Source of the DNA: Rhypophila decipiens
Taxonomy: Eukaryota; Ascomycota; Sordariomycetes; Sordariales; Naviculisporaceae
Assembly: GCA_033297075.1 (NCBI GenBank)
Contig: MU858113.1
Coordinates: 116,164 to 180,163, forward strand
Reading direction: 5' to 3'
DNA: 64,000 nucleotides
Both the position numbers and the translations under genes were made by a program. Within the stretch, counting starts at the first letter, position 1. Every line of letters begins with the position of its first letter. The notes below the pieces were generated by a model, which was not told where the DNA came from, made no database searches, and saw nothing but the letters and a program-made list of their open reading frames with translations. Positions 10,860 to 21,549 of the stretch are shown one piece after another.

Positions 10860-11384
10860 CTATGTGTGGTAGATGACCCATCGAGGACTGCCAAGCCATG
10901 AGCCGTCTAAGCCGAGCGACTTGCGTTGACAGAACATGATTCCCCAGCTGCCGATAACACCATCGGCGCCGTAAAGCTCAATGGCTTTGTTAATGACACT
11001 GATGATGTCGCCGTTGCCGATCGCCACGTAGGGTTCGAAGAATCCAAAAATTGATCCTGTGTTCGAAACACCAAAAGCGCAGGTTCCATGTCTCTTTAAT
11101 TCCATGTGCCCGGACTGCCCCACACTCCACTCGCCGTCGCCTTCAATATCTTCGGCGAGTTTCTGGCAGTCAGTGATCAACGGAGAGGCGGGTGATGTCT
11201 CGTCCCAGAAATTCGAGTCGTATTCGTAGGCACCGCACATAACAACGGTTTTGCGCTTGATAAGGGTGATATTGTGAGCAGGCTCGATTGGGCGCTCTCG
11301 ACTGATATTGGGGTCAAAGGGTATGGCTTGGATCAGGCTACCAAGAAGGAGCACAGCGGCGGTAAGTATGGTACGGAAACCCAT
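10860..11384 (-). CDS. Secreted Hce2 (Ecp2-like) effector candidate, copy 2
   Basis: This single-exon protein of 174 aa starts at MGFRTILTAAVLL; the open frame extends further upstream but through the TATA region, so the later Met was chosen because it begins a typical signal peptide (cleavage near IQA). A Lys-Arg pair in LIKRKTV could be a Kex2 site just before the domain. The Hce2 pattern is present: VVMCGAY, PLITDC, HGTCAFG, AIGNGDI and GIMFC. It is clearly related to the copy at 9360-9875 but diverged, so the duplication is not recent. The role is inferred from the family: an apoplastic, possibly necrosis-related effector. Confidence 0.8.
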   Translation of the reverse strand: MGFRTILTAAVLLLGSLIQAIPFDPNISRERPIEPAHNITLIKRKTVVMCGAYEYDSNFWDETSPASPLITDCQKLAEDIEGDGEWSVGQSGHMELKRHGTCAFGVSNTGSIFGFFEPYVAIGNGDIISVINKAIELYGADGVIGSWGIMFCQRKSLGLDGSWLGSPRWVIYHT

Positions 11385-11537
11385 ATTGATGAAATGGAAG
11401 TGGGTTGGTTGTCGAGTGAGATAGATCGCATATGATATGCAAAACGCGGGTTCGGTTGAGACTTGTGAGTTGAGAGAAATGGGCGAATGATGTCGAGCAG
11501 GAAGAGGGGGGATAGTGAGAGAGGACCGGACTGGAGG

Positions 11538-11551
11538 TTTATATACCTCGA
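11538..11551 (-). promoter_or_regulatory. TATA-containing core promoter of Hce2 copy 2
   Basis: It is identical over 14 bases to the element at 10030-10043 and lies at almost the same distance (154 bp) from its start codon. Confidence 0.6.
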
Positions 11552-12161
11552 ACTTGGTCAACTACGTGCCTCGAGTCTGCTCGACAAGATTCGAGCCGTC
11601 AATGTCGGATGTGATGCACTTGGCCTCCGGGTGCAATTAAATGGCTTGGAATGACTCCCTGGTCAAGAACGGGACATGTCTGTAGTGCCGGTCTCGTTGG
11701 AAATGACAGCCAGTAGGCTCAGCAGTTGGCCTGCTTGAGCCTTATGCGCCATTTCATGACACAAAAGCGGTACAGCTGTGTGCAATGTGGGCTCCAACAC
11801 GATCCGTCTGGAACGAATACAGGGACACGAGACCCCCTATGGTGAAGACCATTCCAATTATCCCATGATTATCCATACTGGACTTAAGACCATTCGCTCA
11901 CTCAACTCTGCAAGCGTGTGATGACGAAACCCCTCATGACACAGATGTATCAGCTACCTTTGTCTCAATTGAATGTTGCATTGTCTGTCCAGGTGTTCTC
12001 TTTCCACAAAGTATGGAGTGGGTAGCAGCAGCCATATAGTGCCTTGGAGTCCTGGTTATGGGTAGAATATATCCGTCACCTTCTTTGTAGATTAGTGATC
12101 AGGTCTTGTCTAACGTCAACAGCTGGCGCGGCAGACAGGCTTGGGTCCCGTCTCCGTCGGT
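11552..12161. other. Intergenic region
   Basis: This is the upstream region of Hce2 copy 2. No gene or clear repeat is seen before the inverted-repeat element that starts at 12164. Confidence 0.4.
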
Positions 12162-12163
12162 TA

Positions 12164-12514
12164 TAGTGCTACACCCTTGAGTGTGGGCCAATTGTTGAAA
12201 AACCCCTACCACGCCGCCCATAAAACCGTCCGTGCACATCACCACCACCAACATGAACATCAAGACGTCAAATCCAGTCGGTTAGATCCAGTCAGTCAAA
12301 TCTAGTCAGTTCAGTCTAGTCTAGTCAAGTCCAGTCAAATCCAGTCAGTTCAGTCAGTTCAGTCAGTTCAGTTAATCCAGTCAAATCCAGTCAAGTCAGT
12401 TAATCTTATTAATTGATGATGTTGATGTTAGTGGTAGTAGTGTACACGGACGATTTTATATGTGGGGTGCAGGAGTTTTTCAACAATTGGCCCACACGTA
12501 AGGGTGTAGCACCA
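12164..12514. mobile_element. MITE-like element with ~100-bp terminal inverted repeats
   Basis: The left end (TAGTGCTACACCCTT, then GTGTGGGCCAATTGTTGAAA) is matched by the inverted right end (TGGTGCTACACCCTT, then the same GTGTGGGCC block). Weaker similarity continues inward for about 100 bp on each side. The element is flanked by TA on both sides (12162-12163 and 12515-12516), as for Tc1/mariner-type target duplications. It encodes no protein. Its core (about 12275-12405) is a degenerate array of CAGTT/CCAGTCAAAT-type units. It fits a non-autonomous DNA transposon. Confidence 0.8.
12275..12405. repeat. CAGT-rich degenerate tandem array inside the MITE
   Basis: Short units such as CAGTC, CAGTT and CCAGTCAAAT recur more than fifteen times on one strand, for example four successive CAGTTCAGT-like units near 12345-12372. 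The array occupies the centre between the inverted repeats. Confidence 0.75.
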
Positions 12515-12516
12515 TA

Positions 12517-13118
12517 GTCGGTCGGGTCATGTATTTCGCCGAATCGGGCAGTCCTATTCAGCACTTCGGAAAATACAACCAATCAGATTTCTTGCGACAA
12601 TTCGGGTAGATGCCGATATGTAGGCTTAGGTAATTCGTTTTGTTCATAATCGAGGGGGGCACAAAGGTCAACGACGTTCTTGATTGTTAACGTTTGTTCA
12701 AGTTGGACTAGGGCTCGGCTACTCCCGTAAAGAGGCACGAAACCGGACTCTCTTTGAGCGGCTGGCCCCGTCATCCGCCTAGAGACAGACGACGTCAATT
12801 CGTAAGCCTCACGCCCTCGGACTCTTGGCCTGGATATGGGATTGGCTTGACAAGGTACAAATATCTTGGTATGCATGGATGATTGCTAATCAATAATATG
12901 CCAGTTCCTGACGATTCTAAACATTTAAAGATCCTGTATTGGCAGAAGCCATGGACGATTCATTCCCCGGCTTCTTTAGCTTCATCAACCAGCCTTTTCG
13001 ACCACTTATTTCTGCTTCGAGAACAACAGGTTCGGTTTCGGTTACAGAGCCAGGCTCCTCGTTTCAACCCGTCAACTCTTCTCAGCCCTTGGGATCTACA
13101 AAGGCAGCATCAACAACA
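12517..13118. other. Intergenic region upstream of the NmrA-like gene
   Basis: No independent gene is seen. The NmrA-like reading frame stays open back to an ATG at 12951, so an N-terminal extension of 56 residues is possible, but its composition is not typical of the family. Confidence 0.4.
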
Positions 13119-14211
13119 ATGTCGACCCAGATCACAGTAACCGTCCTCCCTGCATCAACAAAGGCAGGCGAGGAAACCATCCGCGCTTTGCTAGCCCTGG
13201 CCCTCTTAAACTCAGACACCAAGCTCTCCATCAAGGCCATCTACCGAGATCCTTCCAAAGCCCCAGCGGGATTCACCTCCCTCCCAGAGAACAAGTTCTC
13301 GGCCGTAAAGGGAGACGTAGGCGACTTGTCCACTCTAGATTTCACAGACTCGAACGTGGTATTCTACATCCCGCCCCCGACATACGACGGCACCGACACA
13401 GAGAAGTGGGCTCACCTTACTGCCAAGAATATCAAGACTGCCTTGAACTCTGCAGCAGGGGGAAAGGTCAAGAAGCTGGTTTTGTTCTCTGCGATTGGGG
13501 CGCAGCATCCAGATGGTATTGGGATTCTTAAGCTGAATCACATCACTGATGCGATCTTGACGGGTGGTGAGGATGTCGAGGTGCATGAGAAGGTGGTGAT
13601 TCGGCCGGGGTATTTTGTCGAGGGGTTTGCCTCGTTCTTGGAAGAAGCGCTGGGGCCGACGGCCAGTATAAGTAGTTGGTTGACGCCGCTTGATTATCGG
13701 GCGCCTGTTGTAGGTTTCTTTCCATCATCTCACACCTCTCTTTCCGTTCTTGTCTTGAATCAGATGCTAACCACATAAATTAATTTTACAGGTCAGCGTC
13801 AAAGACATAGCCTCGACCTGCGCCAAAGAGATTCTCAAGCCCTTCTCGCCGTCGGGCATTACATCCCCGCGGTATATCAAAATCTTTGGGCCACGCCATT
13901 ACTCGGCTCAAGATCTCCACCAGGCCATCAGCACGGCGCTTGACAGGAAGGATATCAAGCTGAACCCTGTGTCACCGGAACATCTGGCCGAGTACTTTGG
14001 ACAGGTTCTCCCGGAGCAGTATGTCCAGGAGTTTGTGGACATGACTACTGCAGTGCTTCCGGGGGGTGTCATGGCGGACGACTTTGGGTATGATGATGTG
14101 GATGAGAACCATGTTGTGGTCAGGGGGGAGACGGCATTGGTTGATGCTATCAGGGTTGTGTATGAGGGGCTGCTGAGGAAGGAGGAGGGGAGAAAGGGGG
14201 CTGCTAATTAG
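13119..14211 (+). CDS. NmrA-like / ergot-type NAD(P)-binding domain protein with eroded Gly-rich motif
   Basis: Exons 13119-13709 and 13792-14211 are joined across an 82-bp intron (GTAGGT...TTTTACAG, branch GCTAAC), giving 336 aa. It resembles atypical SDR proteins of the NmrA family: an N-terminal beta-alpha unit, a KAIYRDPSKAP segment, NVVFYIPPP, VKKLVLFSAIGAQ and the family's VIRPGYFVEGF. The usual GxxGxxG dinucleotide-binding loop is replaced by LPASTKAGEE, so NAD(P) binding may be lost or altered. Such proteins serve as redox sensors, regulators or, in some clusters, reductases; the substrate is unknown here. An upstream in-frame ATG at 12951 would give 392 aa; I prefer the later Met because the beta strand begins directly after it. 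Confidence 0.75.
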
Positions 14212-14473
14212 CGCCTGGAGTGGAAAATTGGCATATCTTTCAGGTTTTGAGATTGTTACATCAGGTATGGCAGGGAGTATCATAAAGCCAAGTTTTGCTT
14301 ACATATCGTAACGACTAGCAAAAAATACAATGGGCTTTACGATGGGTTTATGAAAATAACGAAACCTGGTGAAATGACCTGGTGGCCGACCGTAATTCTC
14401 TACCTAAACGCACCGCGGACAGAACCAAACACCTAAAATACACGGTAGGTTACAAAACAAAACAAACAGACCC

Positions 14474-16669
14474 CTATCCGCGCCCAGGAAACATCCGAGT
14501 ACCAGTAGAAACCAGCATCTCCCTTCCAGCCTCGCGCATCAACCTCTCCACTGCCTCCAACAGCCTCAAATCCGAGCCAGGCGCACCAACAAGGTCAACC
14601 ACAACAGGTAAATACTCCGTCCTCTTGCTGATCCTCGATTCATAGGGTACATCCCCCAAAGGCACCATCACATCTGGAGCACCAAGGATAGGCCCCAAGA
14701 ACAGCTGATCCAACGCCGACTGCTTGGTAGGCGACGCCACAACTTCATCCCGATAGTTGGGCCCAACATTGGCGATGGGCAGGATGATTAGCACTTCCTT
14801 TTCATTCTCCTGACCAAAGATGGTGGTCAGCCACCATTGTCGATAGACCTCCATCCTATGCTCTGCTTCTTTGTTCTCGGCAGATGTGACAGCCGCTCCC
14901 TTGTCCCATCTTTGCTGGATGAATGCGTTGACGTAGGGCGGTCGTCCGCCATGGGGTGAGCGGGTACTCGGTTCGAAACTGGGAAAAGGCGTGATAGAAG
15001 CCGTGGAAGAAAGTTCGGGCGACGAGGTCATCCAGGTACTCGTCTAGATCATCTGGTGTGCCCTCGGGATGAGTAGCTGCCCATTGTCCTCGGATGTTGA
15101 GCTTTCGGATGGTAAATGGCAGGGACGTTGACGATCCCACATCGCGAACAAAGGAGTCGATAAGTTCCATCTGGGCCTTGTTCGACACGGGGAAGTAATC
15201 CGATGGGTAGACCAGCTCGTATTATTTGGGCGGGGTAAAAGGGGCAGGTGGGATGACCCATTTGCTCCAGACCCTGGCAACCTGCTTCAGGATTTTGAGA
15301 TCCCTGGCGAATACGCAAGGTGTGTCGAACCTGGGATAGGTGGTGATCATGCCACGCAGATAGCTATCGTGATGGGTCGGCCTGAACTGCCAGACCCCGT
15401 TGAACAGGGCAGGCCGTCGGCCGCTTCCCGAGGTGTCGGTACCGATGGCAGCATCCACAAAGTCGTATGAGGCGACTGCCACCGCGCTGCCGCTGCTGCT
15501 CCCCGCCGGTGACTGATATCCATCGCCTCGGGGGTTAAAGGCGATGGGGAAATCGACTGCGTCCATGGGCTCCTCTCTGCCTATCATGGTGCTTAGCTTG
15601 GCTATGCCCATGACATGAGCGGTGGCAACGTTTTCGATCAAAGGGTCCACCACTGTGGCTGTGAAGGGCGCATCGGGGATGAAATCGTAATATGCACTAT
15701 TGCATATGGTGTTTTTCATGCCCTTGAGAAAGTAGCAATCTTTGACAACAATTCGGAGGGGAGAGGTCGGGGCGCCGTCTAGGGAAGACTGGACATGCCT
15801 GGCAGCAGTGGAATAGACGCCTATGCTAAGGCGGCCAGGATGCTGTCCACCGCCTGTCATAAGGGGTTCGAAGACATAGGGAAATGTCCTGAGCGATGAA
15901 TGAAGAGGCGTCAGTAATTGTCAATATATGTCTTTTGTGGCTGGCTGAACGCCTATGCTGGAGAACGCAAAGGCTTAAAGGAGAAAATAATAAGGGAATC
16001 CAGGATCAGGCTCAAGGCCTGAGGAGGTTATGATGAGGGGGGTGCAGAAAAGAAACAAAAAGGCCAATGGACGAACAAGAAAAGGGTATAAAGTGACCAG
16101 AAAATACATACCATCGTGATTTGAGAGAGGCGTCAATATCGCCGACTGATGGTCTGCAAAAAGCCGCAGCACGGGCTTGAGCAAACCGTTGGTATACATA
16201 TATGGCCCTGGCGAATAGACCTGGCCGGGCTTGGCAAACTCGACCCATTCATTGCCGAGTTCCTCCAGGAACCGTCTTGCCTCCTTTGTCATGGGTCGTT
16301 TTGTCTGGGAAGGCCATGCTATCACCACCAAGCCTACCAGGAACACGGATGGGTCATAGACCGGGCATTTGTTCATGTTGGCGATATATTCCTCCAGCCA
16401 ATCTCTTTCAATACGTGGCGTATTAGCGTCGACATGGATTACGGTAATAAGGGTGGGGCCGCGTTTGGCAGAGAGTGCAAACTGTTAGAAATCAAAGTTA
16501 GTGGAGGTCAAGGCCAAGAGCAGCAGGTACTTACATCAGCCCCATCGATAGCCACGAAACGGCGGGAATCTCCAGCGGTAAACACCTCATCGATGTCCTT
16601 GGCAAAGTCACTCGAGCTGGACCCGCCGGCGCGACGACCAGCCCAGCGGCGCAATCTGTCCATGGCCAT
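14474..16669 (-). pseudogene. Amidase-signature protein gene, disrupted
   Basis: Minus-strand exons encode an N-terminal extension followed by an amidase-signature domain. Exon 1 (16669 down to about 16537) is followed by a GTAAGT...TTCTAACAG intron. Another intron (GTATGT...CGCTCAG) lies between about 16110 and 15890. The catalytic Lys region (VVKDCYFLKG), the glycine/serine loop (SPAGSSSGSA) and the nucleophile region (TDTSGSGRRPA) are recognisable. Two lesions break it: an in-frame TAA at 15222-15224, with amidase-like sequence (YELVYPSDYFPV) continuing in the same frame beyond it, and a one-base frame change near 14945-14970, after which HGGRPPYVNAF continues to the stop at 14474. It is a pseudogene unless both lesions are sequence errors. 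Confidence 0.75.
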
Positions 16670-17432
16670 AGTGTAATTGGAAAGGTGCTGACCGGTTCAA
16701 TTGACGCTCTGAACAATGGCTTGGCTGCAGGGCCGTAATTGGCGATACTGATGGTGCTGGCGTTGCAGGGGGTGTGTGGAGGTTGTGAACAGGAGGAAGT
16801 TGGCTCTTGGCGACAGATTTCGGCTTTTGACCTGTGCAGGGAGCAGTCAGAGAGTCCCGGCGGGGGCCGGCAGGCTGTCATTTTCCGCTGGGTCACTGGC
16901 TGGTCCATCTGATGTTGAAATTACTGTGTTTCGCACCATGCGGGCTGCGAACCACATGAGTCATTCATGTCCGGATGTTCATCGGATGAGGCCGTGGTTT
17001 CTAGTTCATTGGGGACGGTGAGGGTTGTTTAACCAGGACCGGAAGCCATTGAGATGGGGAAGCCGGGCCACTGACATTGGAGTCCGGGGCATAATGGGCT
17101 GTTGAGATCAATGGACAAGGAAGAAACATCTTTAGATAATGACAGTAAATGCTGCCTGGGTATACTAATAGTATAAGTTAAGAAAGAAATAGGAATCCCA
17201 CATCAACAAATCCATCTTCTACATCTCACAACGTAGATCAGTCAACTTTCAAGCTCTTCGAACCAACACTCAAAACACCCAGTCAGGCAACCTCATCCAC
17301 ATCTAAAAGACAAGATACCACAAAATGCAACAACAACTCCGACGTGATTAATGTCTATATATACCCAAGGTAGATATGTGAACGGAGCTAGCAAGCTGCC
17401 GTAAACCAGGTAAAATATGTAAGCCTCCAATA
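16670..17432. other. Intergenic region
   Basis: This is the upstream region of the amidase gene and the 3' flank of the MIT-domain gene. No other gene is seen. Confidence 0.4.
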
Positions 17433-20400
17433 CTAAACCATGACCCACTCGCTGCCCCTCTTGACAAACTTATCCAACAGGAGTGTCAAATCCGACAGCA
17501 CAAATCGGCAAATGTAAAAGCCAAAGAACTCGGCAGCATGACGGGTGCACAGCTCTAGCCCGACCTGGGTCTTGTCGGCGTGGCGCAGTCCAGGATCGTC
17601 CACTTGACGAGCGATTTGATCTACATCATGTTTGTTAGAAAAGCTTAAAGGGATTTGTTCAGTACCCGGCTTGCACTCACCAATCGTCTGAGCGGCGTCA
17701 AACAAGCGCGCCAACGAGGCCATGTAATGCGCATTCGGCCCCGTAAACCCAACACTCGAAATGTCACGCTTCGTAGGCCGACTAGTCGGATGAGCCGTCA
17801 TGGGCAGGCTCGGCAGCAGCGACTCCTTCCTCTCCCCATCAACAGGTGTGGTGGACGAGCTCAAGCCTCCACTGCCGCCCTTCCCACCATACGAAGTGGC
17901 CAGCCCCGGCAGGTTAGCCGAGCTGTTCTTGCTCCGCAGCCTTCGCCACGAGAAACTGCTGCCCTTGGTGCTGACGCTCGCTGATCTCGGCAGAGCAGAC
18001 CCATCGCCTTCAACAGCATTGGCGTCTCGGAACATGGAGCTGGCGCCATTAACGCCCACCTCGGCGCTGCCCAACTTCTTGGTCAGAGCAGCTTGCACCT
18101 GCTCGAGCACACCCTCAAGAGACTGCATCTCCTCCAGCACGGCGTCCGCATCATAGGTATCGACCTTGCTGAGCTTTTGCAGGGCGGCAGTGAGGTAATC
18201 GCAGTTTGCAATCTTGTCTTCGACATTCTTCAGCTTGGCGCCCTTGACCCGCCATACGTCCCTTGGGACAAAAAGCTTGTTACTAAGATAGCCTCCGCGC
18301 GGGTGGCACAGCGTTTGGTACAGGCACCGCATGAGCCAGAACGGCCGCAGCATGACGTCGCTCGGGCATGCTTCGAGTGGGGCCGGCGCATCGGGTACCA
18401 GAGGATGGGGCGACCCGGGACTGTTGGGTGTGTGGAAGTCATTGTCGAACAAATGCAGTCCACCAGTCGTGTCGGATCTTTCTCGGAATGTCCCGGCAAG
18501 TGGAGTGGGGATCGACGGGAGGGCAGGGAGGCGGCTTGATGAGCCACCAATGCCAAATTGGTTGCTCAGAGGGGTCCCCGGGGAAAGGTCTGATGTGTCA
18601 TCAATGTGCGATACTGATAAATTCCTGGATTTGATGCTTTTCAGGCTAGACGAAGAAAAGTTCTTTCTCAGGCTCGGCCGACCAACAGCTGGCGAACCAG
18701 ACCGCGGCACCTCATCGTGCAAGAAGCCAATTGGGAGCGGAGGATTGTCATATCCATCACCAGTCCCCGGGGCCGGTGAGATGCTTGGCCGAGCTGACAA
18801 TGGTCCGGTAGTCCGATTGGGACCGGCTGACAAGGCTTGCCGCTGCTGGACAATATAGCTGCTTGTCCTTGACGGATGGTGCGGAAGAGCCGCATGAGCG
18901 GTGGCAGGTGCTGGAGGCGCGATCTTTGTCGTCTCGATTTTGAGCTGCTTGGGATTCTGACCAGAAAGTCGCCTATTACGCACGCTCTGGTTGGACCCCT
19001 GGGAGCCGGCCGACGTCGGCTGCGGGGGAAGTTGTGGGAGCGCATGGGTCGGGGGCGGTAAGGGCCCAGAAGAATGCGGAATCGCATTCTCGCTCACTGT
19101 GGTAAGGACCGTGGTCGCGGTCGGAGGATTCGATCCCATCGAGCTGTGCCATGTCCGGCTGGTCACCCCGCTCGAATCCGACTCCCTCGGGACAGCCGCT
19201 TTCTTTTGCGGGGAGAAGGAAAAGTCCTCGATGATATAACCGTTGGTCATTTCTTCGAGCATGCGCTCTTCGTCGTCAGAGCTGTTCCCTTCGAACACGT
19301 CGTCGGCAAACCCGTCCTGCTTCATGTACTCTTCATCGTCGAGTTGTAGCTGCAGACGCAATTTTCTTTCCCTTTCTGTCGCCTCCAGCAGTGCCTCCCG
19401 CTCTGATTCGCGAACCCGTTCCCTTGCCAGCTCTACGCGCCGCAGTGTTTTCTGTACAACAACCTCCGAGTCCTCCTGGTACGCCCCCATGCCGTACTGC
19501 GAGTCTGGTTCGAATCCGTCATCGTAGGCGGCTTCAATGGCGTCGTCGAGAGCAGCGTCGAACTCGGCTTCGGTGTCTCCACTGGCGGCGCGGATATGCT
19601 TTCTCCTTACCCCCATCGACGATGATCGGGAGTGAACCGACGAGGCACTGGATCCAGCAGACTCGTCAATCGGGTCTAGCCAGGAAACTGATTCGTGGCT
19701 AGTTGCCCGCTTGTGGCCATTTGTGTTGCCGTTCGGCGCCAACCGTGCGCCCGACATGTAGTAGTCGGCTTGAATGCTTCGGCCGGGACTTTCCTGTTGA
19801 GGTGGGGGCGGGGGAGGATGCGACGGGCTCAGCGGTCTGCGAGGTGACAGCGGTGGTGGCATGTAGGCGTCTGCAGAAGGTTGCAAGGTGGAACCGTTTC
19901 CTAACCTAGATCGTGAAAAAGCCGACTGCAGTGAATACTGGTTGGTTAGTGCTGATAAACTCCCGTCTCCCGTGTCCCTCGTCTCACTTGACACATCAGC
20001 AGCCGGAATGGTAATCGCCGGCGGGCCTCGGGACGATTCTCTTCGTGAGGAATAGGACGGGATGGAATGTGACGGCGTTGGTTCATCTTGCTCGGACTCG
20101 TGGCCTCCTCTTGCTGACTTGTGCGAAACCTCCTCCATTTCATGATTGCCTGCGTCGTTATATTGGGCTCGTAACAGGTCGGATTCGCTGCTTTGCGGTC
20201 GGCGTGGAAGTTCTTTACCTCTGGGCTCTTCACTGGCGATCAACTCTTCGAGATCGGAGATGCGGCCCATGTAGAGGTTGTACTACAAAACGCAACCGAG
20301 GCTGTTAGTATTGACTCAGCGGGGCGAGCAGTCATGCGATGAAAGCCCAGAAACCTGGAAAAAAGAGACTTACAATAGCTTCGAGCTTCTTTCGGTCCTC

Positions 20401-21549
20401 CTCAGCTGCCGTTCGCAACAAGACTTGTTGGAGGAGGGTGCAGGCTTCCGAGTAGGCACTCCTCGCTCCCTCAGTATTCTGGGCATTGTCCAGTTGGACT
20501 GCGGTATTTGCTTTTTGGAGCGCTTTGGACAACATGGTCCTCTGAGACGGTGGTCGGTTAGCTCGGTCGCGAGTCCTACTTGATGTGGTATCTGCACTGG
20601 TGTTGGCAGAGCGATTCCGCGAGTGTCCTCTGGAGTCGCCATTTTGTGTGTAGGGCATTTTTCTTTCGGGGGTGATGGTCGCCGCTGGAAGCAGCGACTC
20701 TGCAGGGTTTAGCTGCGACGACAAGCCCGAGTTATCCTCCGGTATCTGTGGTGCACCATCCCAGTACAGCCCCAGCTCGTCACTCGGACGCAAGATCAAT
20801 TTCGGACGGGGAACTGGTGAGGACCTGTCTAGCACATTTGACTGTCGAACTTCTTCCTCCAACGAAGGCCCAAAAGAGATCTGCGGAAGGCTCTGGAGGG
20901 GCGGAATAACCGGAGGCGGGGACTCTACTCGGGCGCGCGCGGGAAGGGTCGTTCGGGGCGAGATGCTCGAGGTGGACGGCCTGCTCTTGTGTAATTTTCG
21001 ATTCGGAGAATTTCCAGAACCGCCAAAAACCTCGGAACTGATGCGCTTGGTGAAGCCGGTGAGGTTGGAGGTCCGGCTGGATGTGGTAGAAGCTGACCAG
21101 CGATTGAGATTTCGAAGACTATCGCTCAGGGCACCCGCACTGCTCGACCGAGAGTGCCCGCTCGTTCGCGACGGTTCGACCTCTTTAACCGGATCTGCAG
21201 TGTTGGCTGGGACAGTTGGAGGCGGGGGACGGATAGCTGTCGGCTCATTGAACGGATCGCGGAAAGTCGACGAGAGGTCTCGTTTGATCGTGTCACCGGC
21301 AGCGTTTGAACTCGGAGGCGGTACGGATACGGAGTCGTCAGTCCTCGACTCGGAGGAGACGGTCTGGTCGCAGTGGTGGTCGTGGTGACGGTAGTGATGA
21401 CGATTCGGACTCACAAACTCCCTGTGAGAAACCTTGGATCGCGGGGACGGTGAAGAGAGAGAAGTTGTGGCCGCATGCCCCGTAGCGTCCCGAATTGGCG
21501 AATGCTGGGTTTGGGTTGAGGGCGTCACGGGGGAATGGGGTAGGGGCAT
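17433..21549 (-). CDS. MIT-domain protein, large and mostly disordered
   Basis: Three exons (20374-21549, 17681-20282, 17433-17620) give 1321 aa. Intron 1 (20283-20373, GTAAGT...TTTTGTAG) splits the MIT helix bundle. Intron 2 (17621-17680, GTGAGT...TTTCTAAC...GATGTAG) is 60 bp and leaves the frame open if retained. Residues about 335-400 (LSKALQKANTAVQLDNAQ and on through YNLYMGRISDLEEL) match MIT, a three-helix domain that binds ESCRT-III or microtubule-linked partners. The rest is rich in Ser, Pro and Arg with a charged coiled-coil stretch (ELARERVRESEREALLEATE). A more ordered C-terminal region (around FWLMRCLYQTLCHPRGGYLS) is typical of fungal MIT proteins. A role in endosomal sorting or trafficking is inferred from the MIT domain only. 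Confidence 0.85.

Noticed and set aside
12164..12514. CRISPR-like array reading of the CAGT repeats
   Set aside because: Units are short, degenerate and contiguous without spacers, lie inside inverted repeats, and the genome is eukaryotic.
18093..19909. Several plus-strand frames over the MIT-domain gene
   Set aside because: Antisense shadows of the GC-rich disordered coding region.
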